From Chloroflexi bacterium HGW-Chloroflexi-2 (lineage in GTDB: Bacteria > Chloroflexota > Anaerolineae > Anaerolineales > Anaerolineaceae), in NCBI GenBank assembly GCA_002840735.1, contig PHBY01000002.1:241528-305527 (forward strand): a DNA stretch of 64,000 nt. The letters are read 5' to 3'. The position numbers and the translations under genes are program-made. Position 1 is the first letter of the stretch; each line of letters starts with the position of its first letter. Of this stretch, positions 28,030-37,369 are shown in pieces. The notes under the pieces are model-generated. The model was not told the origin of the DNA, did no database searches, and saw nothing but the letters and a program-made list of their open reading frames with translations.

Positions 28030-28403
28030 AATTTTTCAATTTTTTCATTGGTCGCTTTAAATCCTTGGTTCCCGCAATGCAGGGAACACTATTTATTATA
28101 AAAAATGAAAAAAACACATGGATACATTTACTCGCATCCGTTTTTGCTATCTTTTTGATTTTTAAATTGAAGTTGAATTATATTGAATCTTTGTTCATTT
28201 TTTCTGCCATATTCCTGGTTTGGGTAGCAGAAATTTTTAATTCTGCCATAGAATACACACTCGATTTTATCCATCCAGAAAAGAATCCACAAATAAAAAT
28301 AATAAAAGACATTTCTGCAGCAGGTGTACTCTTCTCAGCTGTTTATGCTTTAATCGTCGCAACTATCATGATAATTGCGACAATGAGCAAACCATTATAT
28401 TAA
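28026..28403 (+). CDS. dgkA: diacylglycerol/undecaprenol kinase DgkA
   Basis: A 125-residue membrane kinase with three helices. The family motif is VAEIFNSAIEYTLDFI followed by KDISAAGVLF. In Gram-positive-type genomes with this gene order the enzyme phosphorylates undecaprenol for the cell-wall carrier pool, so undecaprenol kinase is the likelier activity. The ATG overlaps the ybeY stop. Confidence 0.92.
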   Translation: MKFFNFFIGRFKSLVPAMQGTLFIIKNEKNTWIHLLASVFAIFLIFKLKLNYIESLFIFSAIFLVWVAEIFNSAIEYTLDFIHPEKNPQIKIIKDISAAGVLFSAVYALIVATIMIIATMSKPLY

Positions 28404-28443
28404 GCCGGTAAATTAATTTAATTTCAAATTCTACATCTGAGAT

Positions 28444-29097
28444 TTATAAGTATTCTCTCAGATTATGCTCAACGGCATAAGCTGCCGCTTCTGCGCGATT
28501 CGAAACGCCAAGTTTTGACAAGATGCTGCTCACATAGTTTCTGACTGTGCCTTCACCCAGAAATAAGTTTTTGGCAATCTCTCTATTTGTTTTACCTTCA
28601 GATACCAATTGTAAGACGTGTTTTTCTTGTTGACTGAGGTTAGCAAATGCTGATGCCTCCTCTTCTTTTACAGCCCGGCGAACTTCTTGAAATACTCGTT
28701 GAGTAACTGCGGGATCTAAAGCCGCTTCTCCTCTACCAACCTGTTCAATAGCGCGAACCAGATCCTCACCACCTATTTGTTTCAAAACGTATCCTGATGC
28801 GCCAGCTCTGATGGCAGAAAAGAGCATTTCATCTTCTGCGTAGGATGTTAGCATGACAACTTTTATATCGGGATAATTCTTTGTTATTTCTTCACATGCC
28901 TCAATGCCGGATGATCCCGGTAATCGAATATCCATTAATACGACATCAGGCAATAAACGAGATACTTTATCAAGCGCTTCCTTTGCCGTACCTGCTTCTC
29001 CAATAACTTCAAATTGAGGATTCCGGTCTAATAAAGATTTAAGACCAAGTCGAACAACTTCATGATCATCAACTAACAAGATTCTTTGCTTTGACAT
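28444..29097 (-). CDS. NarL/FixJ-family response regulator
   Basis: 217 residues: receiver domain 1-125 with an acidic DDHE cluster, phosphoacceptor Asp in VLMDIRLPG and KQIGGEDL, then a LuxR-type helix-turn-helix ([20 protein letters not shown] and [14 protein letters not shown]). The start is set at 29097 because AAGGAG lies 9 nt upstream; a GTG 21 nt further upstream overlaps the preceding stop. No histidine kinase is adjacent, so its partner is elsewhere. Downstream of the exonuclease gene on the same strand. Confidence 0.92.
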   Translation of the reverse strand: MSKQRILLVDDHEVVRLGLKSLLDRNPQFEVIGEAGTAKEALDKVSRLLPDVVLMDIRLPGSSGIEACEEITKNYPDIKVVMLTSYAEDEMLFSAIRAGASGYVLKQIGGEDLVRAIEQVGRGEAALDPAVTQRVFQEVRRAVKEEEASAFANLSQQEKHVLQLVSEGKTNREIAKNLFLGEGTVRNYVSSILSKLGVSNRAEAAAYAVEHNLREYL

Positions 29098-29110
29098 GCC
29101 TAAATTCTCC

Positions 29111-29875
29111 TTATTCACCGATAATTAACGTAACCGGACAATGATCCGATCCTTCAACATCCCCGAGAATAATAACATCATTTACATCTTTCAGAAGTCC
29201 ATCACTGACCAAAAAATAATCAAGTCGCCATCCAATATTTCGCCTGCGAGCACCAAATCGATAAGTCCACCATGTGTACTCTACTTTATCTGGATACAAT
29301 TCACGATATGCATCTTTAAACCCATGGTTCAGATATTTTGTGATCATTTCGCGTTCTTCAGGTAAAAATCCGCTTGTTTTTGCGTTTTCTTTTGGATTAG
29401 CAAGGTCAATTTCGGTATGGGCTGTATTAAAATCTCCGGTGATAATTACGTGTTCACCCTGTTCATGCAATTGATTGCATTCGGATAATAAAGTCTCGTA
29501 AAATGCGAGTTTAAAATCTACCCGATCCTGCCCTCTTTGACCATTTGGAAAGTAAATATTATATAGATAGAAATTTTCATGTTTGGAACGAATTACTCTT
29601 CCTTCGTCATCAAATGCTTCTATTCCCAATCCATATCGAATTTCGAGGGGTTCTGCCTTGAAAAAAGAAGCGACACCACTATATCCCGGTCTTTTTGCAG
29701 AATTGATGTGAGTTTTGTACGAATCTATCCTTAATACTTCTTCTGGAATTTGCTCAGGAAAGGCTTTAATTTCCTGTAAACATAATACATCTTTCTCGTA
29801 CGATTTAGACCAATTAACAAAACCTTTATTAATTGCCGCCCTTATTCCATTTACATTCCAGGTTGTAATTTTCAT
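29111..29875 (-). CDS. xth: exodeoxyribonuclease III / AP endonuclease
   Basis: A 254-residue endonuclease-exonuclease-phosphatase fold enzyme of base excision repair. Active-site motifs: [40 protein letters not shown] and SDHCPVTL. It cuts DNA at abasic sites and trims 3' ends. The strand and 13-nt spacing place the response regulator gene behind it in one transcript. Confidence 0.93.
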   Translation of the reverse strand: MKITTWNVNGIRAAINKGFVNWSKSYEKDVLCLQEIKAFPEQIPEEVLRIDSYKTHINSAKRPGYSGVASFFKAEPLEIRYGLGIEAFDDEGRVIRSKHENFYLYNIYFPNGQRGQDRVDFKLAFYETLLSECNQLHEQGEHVIITGDFNTAHTEIDLANPKENAKTSGFLPEEREMITKYLNHGFKDAYRELYPDKVEYTWWTYRFGARRRNIGWRLDYFLVSDGLLKDVNDVIILGDVEGSDHCPVTLIIGE

Positions 29876-29948
29876 CTAATTATTCTTTCCTCGTGATATG
29901 GTAAACTATATTATATAACTTTTCTGATTGTACCAATTGGAGTGCATA

Positions 29949-30317
29949 ATGCCAAAGAAAATTGTCTATATTGAAGACGATTTGGAGATGACATATCTAA
30001 TTAAGATGATTCTTGAAAGAAAAGGCTATGAAATAATTTCCACAAATGATGGTATGGAAGGCTTTGAAATAATTGAAAGGGAAAAACCAGATTTAGTATT
30101 GTTAGATCTTATGATGCCAAATATTGACGGGTGGGATATTTATCATCAATTAAAATCAAACGAGAACACAAATCAAATACCAGTTATTGTTATTTCAGCA
30201 AAAGCGCAACCCATAGACAAGGTTCTTGGAATACAAATAGCAAAAGTTAACAACTACATAAGCAAACCGTTCAAACCCCAAGAGTTGCTGGAAAGCATTG
30301 AATCAATTTTAAATTGA
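29949..30317 (+). CDS. single-domain response regulator
   Basis: A 122-residue receiver domain without an output domain. It shows the acidic pair in IEDDLEM, phosphoacceptor Asp in VLLDLMMPNIDGWD, the Ser/Ala in IVISAK and the conserved Lys in NNYISKPF. It probably acts through protein contacts. The ATG at 29949 is supported by GGAG 6 nt upstream; an upstream TTG is in frame but lacks support. Starts a short plus-strand run with DUF192 and LysM-M23 genes. Confidence 0.9.
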   Translation: MPKKIVYIEDDLEMTYLIKMILERKGYEIISTNDGMEGFEIIEREKPDLVLLDLMMPNIDGWDIYHQLKSNENTNQIPVIVISAKAQPIDKVLGIQIAKVNNYISKPFKPQELLESIESILN

Positions 30318-30325
30318 TATCATTT

Positions 30326-30700
30326 ATGAAAAAAGTTATTATTCGAAAATTGTCTGAAGATTTTGGTTCATTTGATAGATTAGAAGCCTGGTATTTTGAG
30401 AACTTTTTTTCCCGTTTAAAAGGGCTGATGTTTAAGAAAAATATTTCAATCAATCAGGCTGGAATTTTTGTTAATAAAAATGAAAATATAGTAGATTCAG
30501 CAATTCATATGTTATTTATGAATTTTGATATTGCTGTTTTCTGGTTAGATAAAAAAAATACAATTGTTGATAAAAAGATTGCAAAAAAATGGGGATTAAT
30601 TTATTATCCCCATGTTAAATCTCAAAAAATTCTGGAAACACACACAGACCTCTTTGAAAAATTACAAATTGGAGAAAAAATAATCATTGAAAATCTTTAA
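30326..30700 (+). CDS. DUF192 family protein
   Basis: 124 residues, matching DUF192 in FSRLKGLMFKKN, IHMLFMNFDIAVFWLDKKN and the C-terminal YPHVKSQKILET region. The family WM-x-T motif is altered here (IHMLFMNF), a divergence worth noting. A TTG at 30314 overlapping the previous stop is another possible start; neither start has a clear ribosome site. No signal peptide is seen, though many relatives are exported. Function unknown. Confidence 0.7.
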   Translation: MKKVIIRKLSEDFGSFDRLEAWYFENFFSRLKGLMFKKNISINQAGIFVNKNENIVDSAIHMLFMNFDIAVFWLDKKNTIVDKKIAKKWGLIYYPHVKSQKILETHTDLFEKLQIGEKIIIENL

Positions 30701-32051
30701 ATTTTTATTTTTTTTATTTTTTATTATTTCCTGGATAATTCCTTCTACAGCAGTATTCGGACAGTCCGAAAATCCTGAGTATCCCGTTTATATCGTTCAG
30801 CCAGGTGATACGATCAATCTTATCGCCATAAAATTTAATGTGAGTGCAACCGACATCATTGCCGCAAATAATATAACCGATCCTAACCTGTTAAGTGTCA
30901 GTACACCACTGGTTATTCCTGGAATCAAGGGGGTTTCTGGCGTACTCACATATAAGGCGGTATCGATCGGTGAAAATCCAGATTCTCTGGCTAGAATTTA
31001 TCAAATCCCAAAGGATGTGATTTTTCGCTTAAATCAAACCACCTCACCATCCGAATTCTATATAGGTTCCAATGTGATACTTGTGGAATCACCTGAGAAT
31101 TCATATCAACAATCTTCACTTTCATCAGGAGATTCATTATTCGAACGATCCATCCTGGAAAACGCTTCATTTTGGGAAACAACAATACTAAACCAGGTAG
31201 ATAATCCATGGGCAATATTACCCAAAGAAACATTCATCTTACCGATAGGAACCAATAACGATAATCAAACTAACGTAGAATTTATTGGCTTACCACTAAC
31301 CCAGGGAAAATCAGCAGTCATTAATGTCAATTCGATGTCACAGGATTTATCAGGCAGGGTTGGGAATCTTGAACTGAAATTTTTTTCGAATAACTCGCAA
31401 CAATCATCCATTTTTGGCATTCATGCAATGCTTCCGGCAGGACTTTACCCATTTCACCTTGAATTTAAGAATAATCTTGATCAAAACGTAGTGATAGATC
31501 AATTAATTTTGATCCAGCAAGGTTTTTATCCTCAGGATCCTCCTTTGCAGGTTGACCCCAGCACGCTGGATGAATCATTGACAAAACCTGAAGATGATTT
31601 GATTTTTCAAGTCACATCCCCTTTCACCACTGAACAGCTATGGTCAGGAGTTTTTAATTATCCAGTTGATGAACCTGTTTGTATCAAATCATGGTTTGGA
31701 AATCGTCGATCTTATAATGATCAACCTTACAATCGTTTTCATACAGGGGTTGATTTTGGAGTGTGTGCTAATCTTAATATATATGCTCCAGCTGATGGCA
31801 AAGTTGTTTTTACAGACTCTCTATTAACGAGGGGAAATGCCACATTAATTGACCATGGCCTTGGTGTATATTCAGGGTTCTGGCATCAAGAAACAATACT
31901 GGTAGAAGAAGGTCAATTTGTTAAAGCTGGTGATTTAATTGGAACCATTGGGAATACCGGGAGATCAACTGGTCCACATTTACACTGGGAATTACTGGTA
32001 AATGGTATTCAAGTCGATCCTCTGCCATGGCTTGAAACAGTTTTTCCATAA
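30687..32051 (+). CDS. secreted LysM-M23 peptidoglycan endopeptidase
   Basis: 454 residues: signal peptide (1-25), LysM domain (about 33-77, YIVQPGDTINLIAIKFNV), a second weaker LysM-like unit (about 88-130), a linker with beta segments, and a C-terminal M23 metallopeptidase domain (about 335-450). The zinc motifs are HTGVDFG and HLHWE. It binds and cuts peptidoglycan cross-links outside the membrane. TTG start: the signal peptide begins exactly there and GGAG lies 12 nt upstream. It overlaps the DUF192 gene by 14 nt. Confidence 0.9.
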   Translation: MKIFKFLFFLFFIISWIIPSTAVFGQSENPEYPVYIVQPGDTINLIAIKFNVSATDIIAANNITDPNLLSVSTPLVIPGIKGVSGVLTYKAVSIGENPDSLARIYQIPKDVIFRLNQTTSPSEFYIGSNVILVESPENSYQQSSLSSGDSLFERSILENASFWETTILNQVDNPWAILPKETFILPIGTNNDNQTNVEFIGLPLTQGKSAVINVNSMSQDLSGRVGNLELKFFSNNSQQSSIFGIHAMLPAGLYPFHLEFKNNLDQNVVIDQLILIQQGFYPQDPPLQVDPSTLDESLTKPEDDLIFQVTSPFTTEQLWSGVFNYPVDEPVCIKSWFGNRRSYNDQPYNRFHTGVDFGVCANLNIYAPADGKVVFTDSLLTRGNATLIDHGLGVYSGFWHQETILVEEGQFVKAGDLIGTIGNTGRSTGPHLHWELLVNGIQVDPLPWLETVFP

Positions 32052-32115
32052 CTTCACTCAATAGTAGTGTATAATCATACGCGCAAAATTTTTACATAAA
32101 GAAAGCAATTAATAA

Positions 32116-33684
32116 ATGATAAAAACCAAAGAAAAACAAAATAATATCTGGGAAAATTTCGAAGTAAATAATAATGATATTGACTTCATTTTTAACCGAT
32201 TATTTGAAGTTGAAACCCCTACAAATACAATTGACCTGATAAAAATCCTGATACAAGAAAGAATACGACTTGAAAAAATTCGAAGAGAAGGAATGGAAAA
32301 ATCCAAAGGTGAAATTTATTTACCGAAAGATGATTTCCAGATTGGACAAAAATTAACCTTCCCTGCATTGAATTATATAAGCGGCGAGCTTATCGGTGTA
32401 AGGCCAGGAAATAATCCTGAACTTGGTGATTTTTCAGTCATACAGATTGATTTTCAAAACGGCGAGTCCAGGGAATTCGCCTCAAGGCTTGTTGATCACC
32501 CCTTAAATCAAACAAATATCGCACTCGGCGAAGAAACGGATCTCGAATTTGAAAATATATTTTCGACCTACACAAAGAATATTTCCGCTTCATTAATCGA
32601 TAAATTAAACACAAACCAGGATCTTGTACAAATTGCTGGTTTTTGGTTTCCGCGATCATTATTGATTGATATAAACATTGGTTACTTAAATCTGGCTGAA
32701 GCTGTTTTAGAAGTCTCTGATGGCGGTCCACTTTCAACACAAGAAATAATTAATCAAATCGAGCTTCCTACAGATTCCAATTCGATGTTGACTGAATTTT
32801 CGCTCAATTTCGCACTGCAGGAAGACCCTCGTTTTGATGAAGTTGGTCCTGCAGGAAAAACTTTATGGTTTTTACACCGCAGCGAACCAGAAAATGTCAG
32901 GTCACTTCCCAAATTTCTAATTCCTGATCAACAAAAGAATTTTGATAATTCGAAATATTCAGGTTATTTAGCTCAGATGAATGCAGGTGTTTTTGATGAA
33001 TTAGAGTATTCAAAATCCATTGAAAATAACTCACCTGATGGTGTCACAATAGCAATTATTTATCCTCACATAGTTTCAGGTTCAATTCCATTAAGTAGTA
33101 ATCTGGAAAAACTTTTCCCAACCGCCTACGAATCACCACGAATTCGGTTTACTTTTGTTGACGGAGATACCCAAGAAAAATTTGCAGGATGGGTAATTCG
33201 TGAAAGCAAATATGTATATGGATTAAAGGAATGGTATGAGCGCTATAATGTTTTACCTGGAAGCCGTTTACACATAAAACCAGGTAAAGTTCCCGGAGAA
33301 GTGATTGTATCAATCGGTAAAAAACGGCCAACCAGAGAGTGGGTACGAACAGCAACCCGAAATATCGAAGGCAAAATTAGTTTTTCAATGACAAAGCAGC
33401 TGATATCTACCGAGTTTGACGATCGCATGATAATCGCAATTTCTGAGAGAGAGCAAATCGAAACCCTTTGGGATAGATACTTAAATGTTCCAGCAGAAAA
33501 ACTTGTTCCAACTTTAGTAAGAGAATTAGCTAAATTGAATCCACAGGGACATGTTCATGCTCAGGAATTGTATGCAGCTTATAATATAGTGAAACGTGTC
33601 TCTCCCAGCTATGTATTATATTTATTAGAAAACAGTACAGAAATTGAGCATCTAGGTGATTTATATTTCCGTATCAAAATATAA
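32116..33684 (+). CDS. unrecognised 522-aa protein with HARE-HTH-like segment
   Basis: Soluble, no signal or membrane segments. I do not recognise the whole protein. Residues about 200-262 (LSTQEIINQIELP, EDPRFDEVGPAGKTLWFLHR) read like a HARE-HTH/RNA polymerase delta-type winged helix, where a DPRF-x-VG-x-G-x-W turn ends the domain. The C-terminal 160 residues mix beta strands and basic helices (GKKRPTREWVRTATRN). A TATAAT at 32070-32075 may be its promoter, with a leader of about 35 nt. The following unknown gene is 27 nt downstream, so they likely work together. Confidence 0.6.
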   Translation: MIKTKEKQNNIWENFEVNNNDIDFIFNRLFEVETPTNTIDLIKILIQERIRLEKIRREGMEKSKGEIYLPKDDFQIGQKLTFPALNYISGELIGVRPGNNPELGDFSVIQIDFQNGESREFASRLVDHPLNQTNIALGEETDLEFENIFSTYTKNISASLIDKLNTNQDLVQIAGFWFPRSLLIDINIGYLNLAEAVLEVSDGGPLSTQEIINQIELPTDSNSMLTEFSLNFALQEDPRFDEVGPAGKTLWFLHRSEPENVRSLPKFLIPDQQKNFDNSKYSGYLAQMNAGVFDELEYSKSIENNSPDGVTIAIIYPHIVSGSIPLSSNLEKLFPTAYESPRIRFTFVDGDTQEKFAGWVIRESKYVYGLKEWYERYNVLPGSRLHIKPGKVPGEVIVSIGKKRPTREWVRTATRNIEGKISFSMTKQLISTEFDDRMIIAISEREQIETLWDRYLNVPAEKLVPTLVRELAKLNPQGHVHAQELYAAYNIVKRVSPSYVLYLLENSTEIEHLGDLYFRIKI

Positions 33685-33711
33685 AAACAAATCGATTTTA
33701 AGGTAGTGGTG

Positions 33712-34149
33712 ATGAATGAAATAAAACGATACAGCATTATAAAACCTACACTCGAAACACCCTTCCACATTGATTTTGATTGGTGGAAAAATCATGATCA
33801 GAACTGGAGAGTTTACTTATACAGTTTTTTATGTGATGAACACCAGGAGATTTATTCAAATGTAGAAAATTCTCCAAAAATTGATTGGGTAGATCCAGTT
33901 ACAGCAGAAGTTTTTATTGTTGATGGTATTCAACACACTTTAATGAATCATTGTGCAAAACAATCCGAATTTATTGAAAAACACACAACCATAGTAAATG
34001 TTGTCTTTGGAATATTCCTTTCGAATGGCAATAAACCCTTAACACCTGAGCAATTAAGTAGTATAACTGGCAAGGACGCGATGACAATATTAAGAACCTT
34101 TTCTGGACCACAGGTTTATCGCGGAATACGCCCACTCCAAAGTAAATAG
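33712..34149 (+). CDS. unrecognised 145-aa protein, possible winged helix
   Basis: Short soluble protein, not recognised. The N-terminus is aromatic-rich and acidic (FDWWKNHDQNW). The C-terminal part (KPLTPEQLSSITGKDAMTIL, then RTFSGPQVYRGIRP) has the look of a helix-turn-helix with a wing. GTG codons at 33706/33709 are in frame, but AAGG at 33700-33703 fits the ATG at 33712. It follows the 522-residue gene closely and is directly upstream of tRNA-Arg. Confidence 0.55.
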   Translation: MNEIKRYSIIKPTLETPFHIDFDWWKNHDQNWRVYLYSFLCDEHQEIYSNVENSPKIDWVDPVTAEVFIVDGIQHTLMNHCAKQSEFIEKHTTIVNVVFGIFLSNGNKPLTPEQLSSITGKDAMTILRTFSGPQVYRGIRPLQSK

Positions 34150-34156
34150 GTAAAAT

Positions 34157-34229
34157 GCCCCTGTAGCTCAATGGACAGAGCACCAGCCTTCTAAGCTGTT
34201 GGTTGAGGGTTCGAATCCCCCCAGGGGCG
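34157..34229 (+). tRNA. tRNA-Arg (anticodon TCT)
   Basis: A 73-nt cloverleaf: acceptor GCCCCTG/CAGGGGC, D-stem GCTC/GAGC, anticodon loop CTTCTAA with anticodon TCT (reads AGA/AGG), T-loop TTCGAAT, discriminator G, and CCA not encoded. Two stems carry one mismatch each: the outer pair of the anticodon stem (C-T) and an A-C in the T-stem (GAGGG/CCCCC). A short T-run follows at 34234-34239. Confidence 0.92.
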
Positions 34230-34363
34230 CTAGTTTTTTAAATCTGGACAAATAAAAATAATCCTTCCCAAATTTAATAATCTTTGTATAAGATCATTTT
34301 GGTATTTCTTCAAAAATATGATAAATTTTAAATACAATTTATCGTGTCCTTTTAATAATTAGC

Positions 34364-34413
34364 GGTCAATGTGTTTTTGGCGTGCGTCCGCACGCCAAAA
34401 ACACCCGGTGACC
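34364..34413. repeat. long GC-rich palindrome
   Basis: Perfect 16-bp arms at 34371-34386 and 34389-34404 separated by 2 nt, flanked by a second matching pair GGTCA (34364-34368) and TGACC (34409-34413). It stands out as GC-rich in AT-rich intergenic DNA between tRNA-Arg and hsp20. There is no T-run after it. It could be a REP-like element, a protein-binding site or a cruciform. The rest of 34230-34484 shows nothing else clear. Confidence 0.8.
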
Positions 34414-34484
34414 CCGATTTATTGAGATGATACAATTTATTTTTATTAATTCAGGGATTTGAATATTATTTGAGAAGTTGATTT

Positions 34485-34814
34485 ATGATAACGAAAACAA
34501 GAAACTGGCGACCACCTACCGATGTTTATGAATCCGATGATTGCATAATTGTTAAAGTGGAAATTGCAGGGATGGATCAGGAAAAATTTGATATTACATA
34601 TTTCAAAAATACTCTTAACATATCCGGTTGTAGATCTGATGAAAACTCATCAATAAAAGCATTTCACCAACTCGAAATTGGTTATGGTGAATTCTTAACA
34701 TCCGTAGAAATTAGTGTGCCGATACAGGTTGATAAATCCGAAGCAATTTACCAAAATGGGTTCCTGATTATTTCGTTACCTAAGTCTCACCCTAAAAACA
34801 TCCTTATTAAGTAG
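34485..34814 (+). CDS. Hsp20/alpha-crystallin small heat-shock protein
   Basis: A 109-residue holdase chaperone with a very short N-terminal arm (WRPPTDVYESDDCIIVKVEIAG) and the alpha-crystallin domain ending in GFLIISLPK, the I-x-LPK variant of the conserved A-x-x-x-n-G-v-L motif. The C-terminal I-x-I tail is KNILIK. GAGAAG lies about 6-8 nt before the ATG. It is 10 nt upstream of lon, so the two protein-quality-control genes are probably co-transcribed. Confidence 0.9.
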   Translation: MITKTRNWRPPTDVYESDDCIIVKVEIAGMDQEKFDITYFKNTLNISGCRSDENSSIKAFHQLEIGYGEFLTSVEISVPIQVDKSEAIYQNGFLIISLPKSHPKNILIK

Positions 34815-34824
34815 AGAATACTGA

Positions 34825-37326
34825 ATGACCGAAGATTTAAAAAATAATGAAGAATTTCAATTAAACGAAGATCCTGCTTCTTCTGAAAAAGAACAGTCGC
34901 CTCAAATTAAAGAAATCCAAAATGCTGATTCGGATTCGAGCAACATTGAATTGCCTGCAACGCTTCCGATTCTACCCCTTCGTGGACTTGTGGTTTATCC
35001 GTTTACTGCAGTTCCTTTAACTGTTGGGCAGCCCCGATCAATCAAACTCGTGGATGAAGTCATGTCTTCCGATCGATTGATTGGCCTGATAGCAACCAAA
35101 CAACAAGATATTGAGAATCCTGGTCCTAATGATTTATATACAATTGGTACTGCTGCAACAATCCACCGCATGTTTCGTGCTCCAGACGGGACGATTCGGT
35201 TAGTCATTCAGGGCATCGCTCGTTTCAAAATTACTGAGTTTATTCAACAAGAACCTTACCTGAAAGCGATCATTGAACCTCACCCTGAAATAAATGAATC
35301 TTCATTAGAGGAAGAAGCCATCGCCAGGAATGTAAGAGATCAATTTCAGCATATTGCTGAAATGATTCCCTCAATTCCGGCAGAATTAGTTGGGTCGATC
35401 ACGTCCATTCAGGATCCTTTGCAAACTGCCTATACGATTGCTAATTTCCAGAGAATGGATCTGGAGGATGGTCAAAATTTACTCGAGTTGGATTCCTCCC
35501 TTGAAAAATTAAAAACGCTGGTAACGATTTTATTGCGGGAGAGTGAAGTTCTTGAATTAGGGCAAAAAATTCAGAATGAAGCACGCGAGGAAATTGACAA
35601 AGTACAACGTGAGTATTTCCTCAGGGAACAATTAAAAGCGATCCAAAAAGAATTGGGTGAAGGTGATGAACAATCAGCCGATATTGAGGATTTTAAGTCC
35701 AAAATATCATCCTCTCAAATGCCAGAAGAACCTGAAAAATTGGCTAAAAGAGAGCTAGATCGTCTTTCTCGGCTTCCAACTGCAGCAGCAGAGTATGGTG
35801 TAATAAGAACTTTTTTGGAATGGCTGGTAAGTCTCCCTTGGTCGAGAACAACTACCGATAATTTAGATCTTCAACATGCTCGTGAAATACTGGATAAAGA
35901 TCATTATGGTCTGGAAGATGTAAAAGAACGCATAATTGAATTTCTGGCAGTGCGAAAATTACACAAGGAAAGAGGAGACTTCGAAGACCTGAAGGTGGTC
36001 GACGAGATCCGCAGAGACCGCGAAGGAGTCATCCTGTGTTTTGTGGGACCTCCAGGTGTAGGTAAGACTTCGTTAGGAAAATCCATCGCATCCGCACTTG
36101 GTAGAAAATTTATCCGGATTTCTTTGGGTGGTGTTCGTGATGAAGCTGAAATTCGTGGCCATCGGCGCACCTATATCGGCGCAATGCCTGGCAGAATTAT
36201 TCAATCGATTCGTCGGGTGGAAACCAAAAATCCTGTATTTATGCTCGATGAAATTGATAAATTGAGTTCCGATTTCCATGGTGATCCAGCTTCTGCGTTA
36301 TTAGAAGTACTTGACCCTGAACAAAATAATGAATTTAGAGATAATTATTTAGAAGTCCCATTCGATCTTTCGCAAGTAATGTTTATCACAACTGCCAATC
36401 AATTAGGTACAATTCCCTTACCGCTGTTGGATCGTATGGAAGTCATTTTTCTGTCTGGTTATACTGAAAATGAAAAAATGAACATTGCCCAAAAATATTT
36501 AATTCCACGGCAATTAAGAGAAAACAGTTTGCACAATAACGAAATCCAATTTACAAATGATGCGATTTATTCGATCATTCGTATGTATACAAAAGAAGCC
36601 GGGGTCAGAAATCTCGAGCGGGAAATTGGTAATATTTGTAGAAAAGTTGCCACAAAAATAACGGAAGGTAAAAATGATATCTCTGAAATCACTCCTTCAT
36701 CCGTAAAAGAATTTTTGGGTAAGCCTAAATACTTTGAAACCGAAGAGATCATCCGGCGAACTTCGTTTCCTGGTGTTGCTACTGGGCTAGCATGGACCCC
36801 TGTTGGTGGAGATATTCTGTTCATTGAAGCCACTAAAATGGCTGGAAATAAATCATTTACCATCACTGGTTCTATCGGAAAAGTGATGCAGGAATCTGCA
36901 CAAATTGCTTTGTCTGTACTGAGAAGTAAATCCGAAGAATTAGGTATCGATCCTGAGTTGTTTTCAAAAAATGAAATACATTTACATGTCCCGGCTGGCG
37001 CTCAACCTAAAGATGGTCCTTCTGCAGGTATTACCATGTTTACTGCGTTAGCATCGTTGTTTTCAAATCGTCTGGTTAAACCAGACCTGGCAATGACAGG
37101 AGAAATTTCATTAAAGGGTCAGGTGCTTCCGGTCGGCGGGATTAAAGAAAAAGTTTTGGCAGCTCACCGCTCAGGGATCAAAACTATACTTTTACCTAAA
37201 TTGAACCAATTAGATTTTGATGACATCCCTGATGAGGTTAAGAAATCAGTTAATTTTATTTTTGTGGACACAATTGATGAAGTGCTTGACGTCGCATTAG
37301 ATCAAGGTAATACTAATAATGACTAA
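34825..37326 (+). CDS. lon: ATP-dependent protease Lon
   Basis: 833 residues, normal length. LAN substrate-binding domain (about 48-250, starting [15 protein letters not shown]), a coiled-coil linker ([16 protein letters not shown]), AAA+ domain with Walker [10 protein letters not shown] (about 407-415) and Walker [11 protein letters not shown], and the serine-lysine protease domain with Ser733 in KDGPSAG and Lys774 in GGIKEK. Degrades misfolded and regulatory proteins in the cytosol. Directly follows hsp20. Confidence 0.97.
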   Translation: MTEDLKNNEEFQLNEDPASSEKEQSPQIKEIQNADSDSSNIELPATLPILPLRGLVVYPFTAVPLTVGQPRSIKLVDEVMSSDRLIGLIATKQQDIENPGPNDLYTIGTAATIHRMFRAPDGTIRLVIQGIARFKITEFIQQEPYLKAIIEPHPEINESSLEEEAIARNVRDQFQHIAEMIPSIPAELVGSITSIQDPLQTAYTIANFQRMDLEDGQNLLELDSSLEKLKTLVTILLRESEVLELGQKIQNEAREEIDKVQREYFLREQLKAIQKELGEGDEQSADIEDFKSKISSSQMPEEPEKLAKRELDRLSRLPTAAAEYGVIRTFLEWLVSLPWSRTTTDNLDLQHAREILDKDHYGLEDVKERIIEFLAVRKLHKERGDFEDLKVVDEIRRDREGVILCFVGPPGVGKTSLGKSIASALGRKFIRISLGGVRDEAEIRGHRRTYIGAMPGRIIQSIRRVETKNPVFMLDEIDKLSSDFHGDPASALLEVLDPEQNNEFRDNYLEVPFDLSQVMFITTANQLGTIPLPLLDRMEVIFLSGYTENEKMNIAQKYLIPRQLRENSLHNNEIQFTNDAIYSIIRMYTKEAGVRNLEREIGNICRKVATKITEGKNDISEITPSSVKEFLGKPKYFETEEIIRRTSFPGVATGLAWTPVGGDILFIEATKMAGNKSFTITGSIGKVMQESAQIALSVLRSKSEELGIDPELFSKNEIHLHVPAGAQPKDGPSAGITMFTALASLFSNRLVKPDLAMTGEISLKGQVLPVGGIKEKVLAAHRSGIKTILLPKLNQLDFDDIPDEVKKSVNFIFVDTIDEVLDVALDQGNTNND

Positions 37327-37369
37327 ACTTTTATCCTCTTACTAAACTTTCCTTTAATTTGGAGTAATT

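Noticed and set aside
28404..28443. Terminator between dgkA and the NarL-type regulator gene
   Set aside because: Only a short A/T palindrome (TAAATTAATTTA) without a GC stem or T-run.
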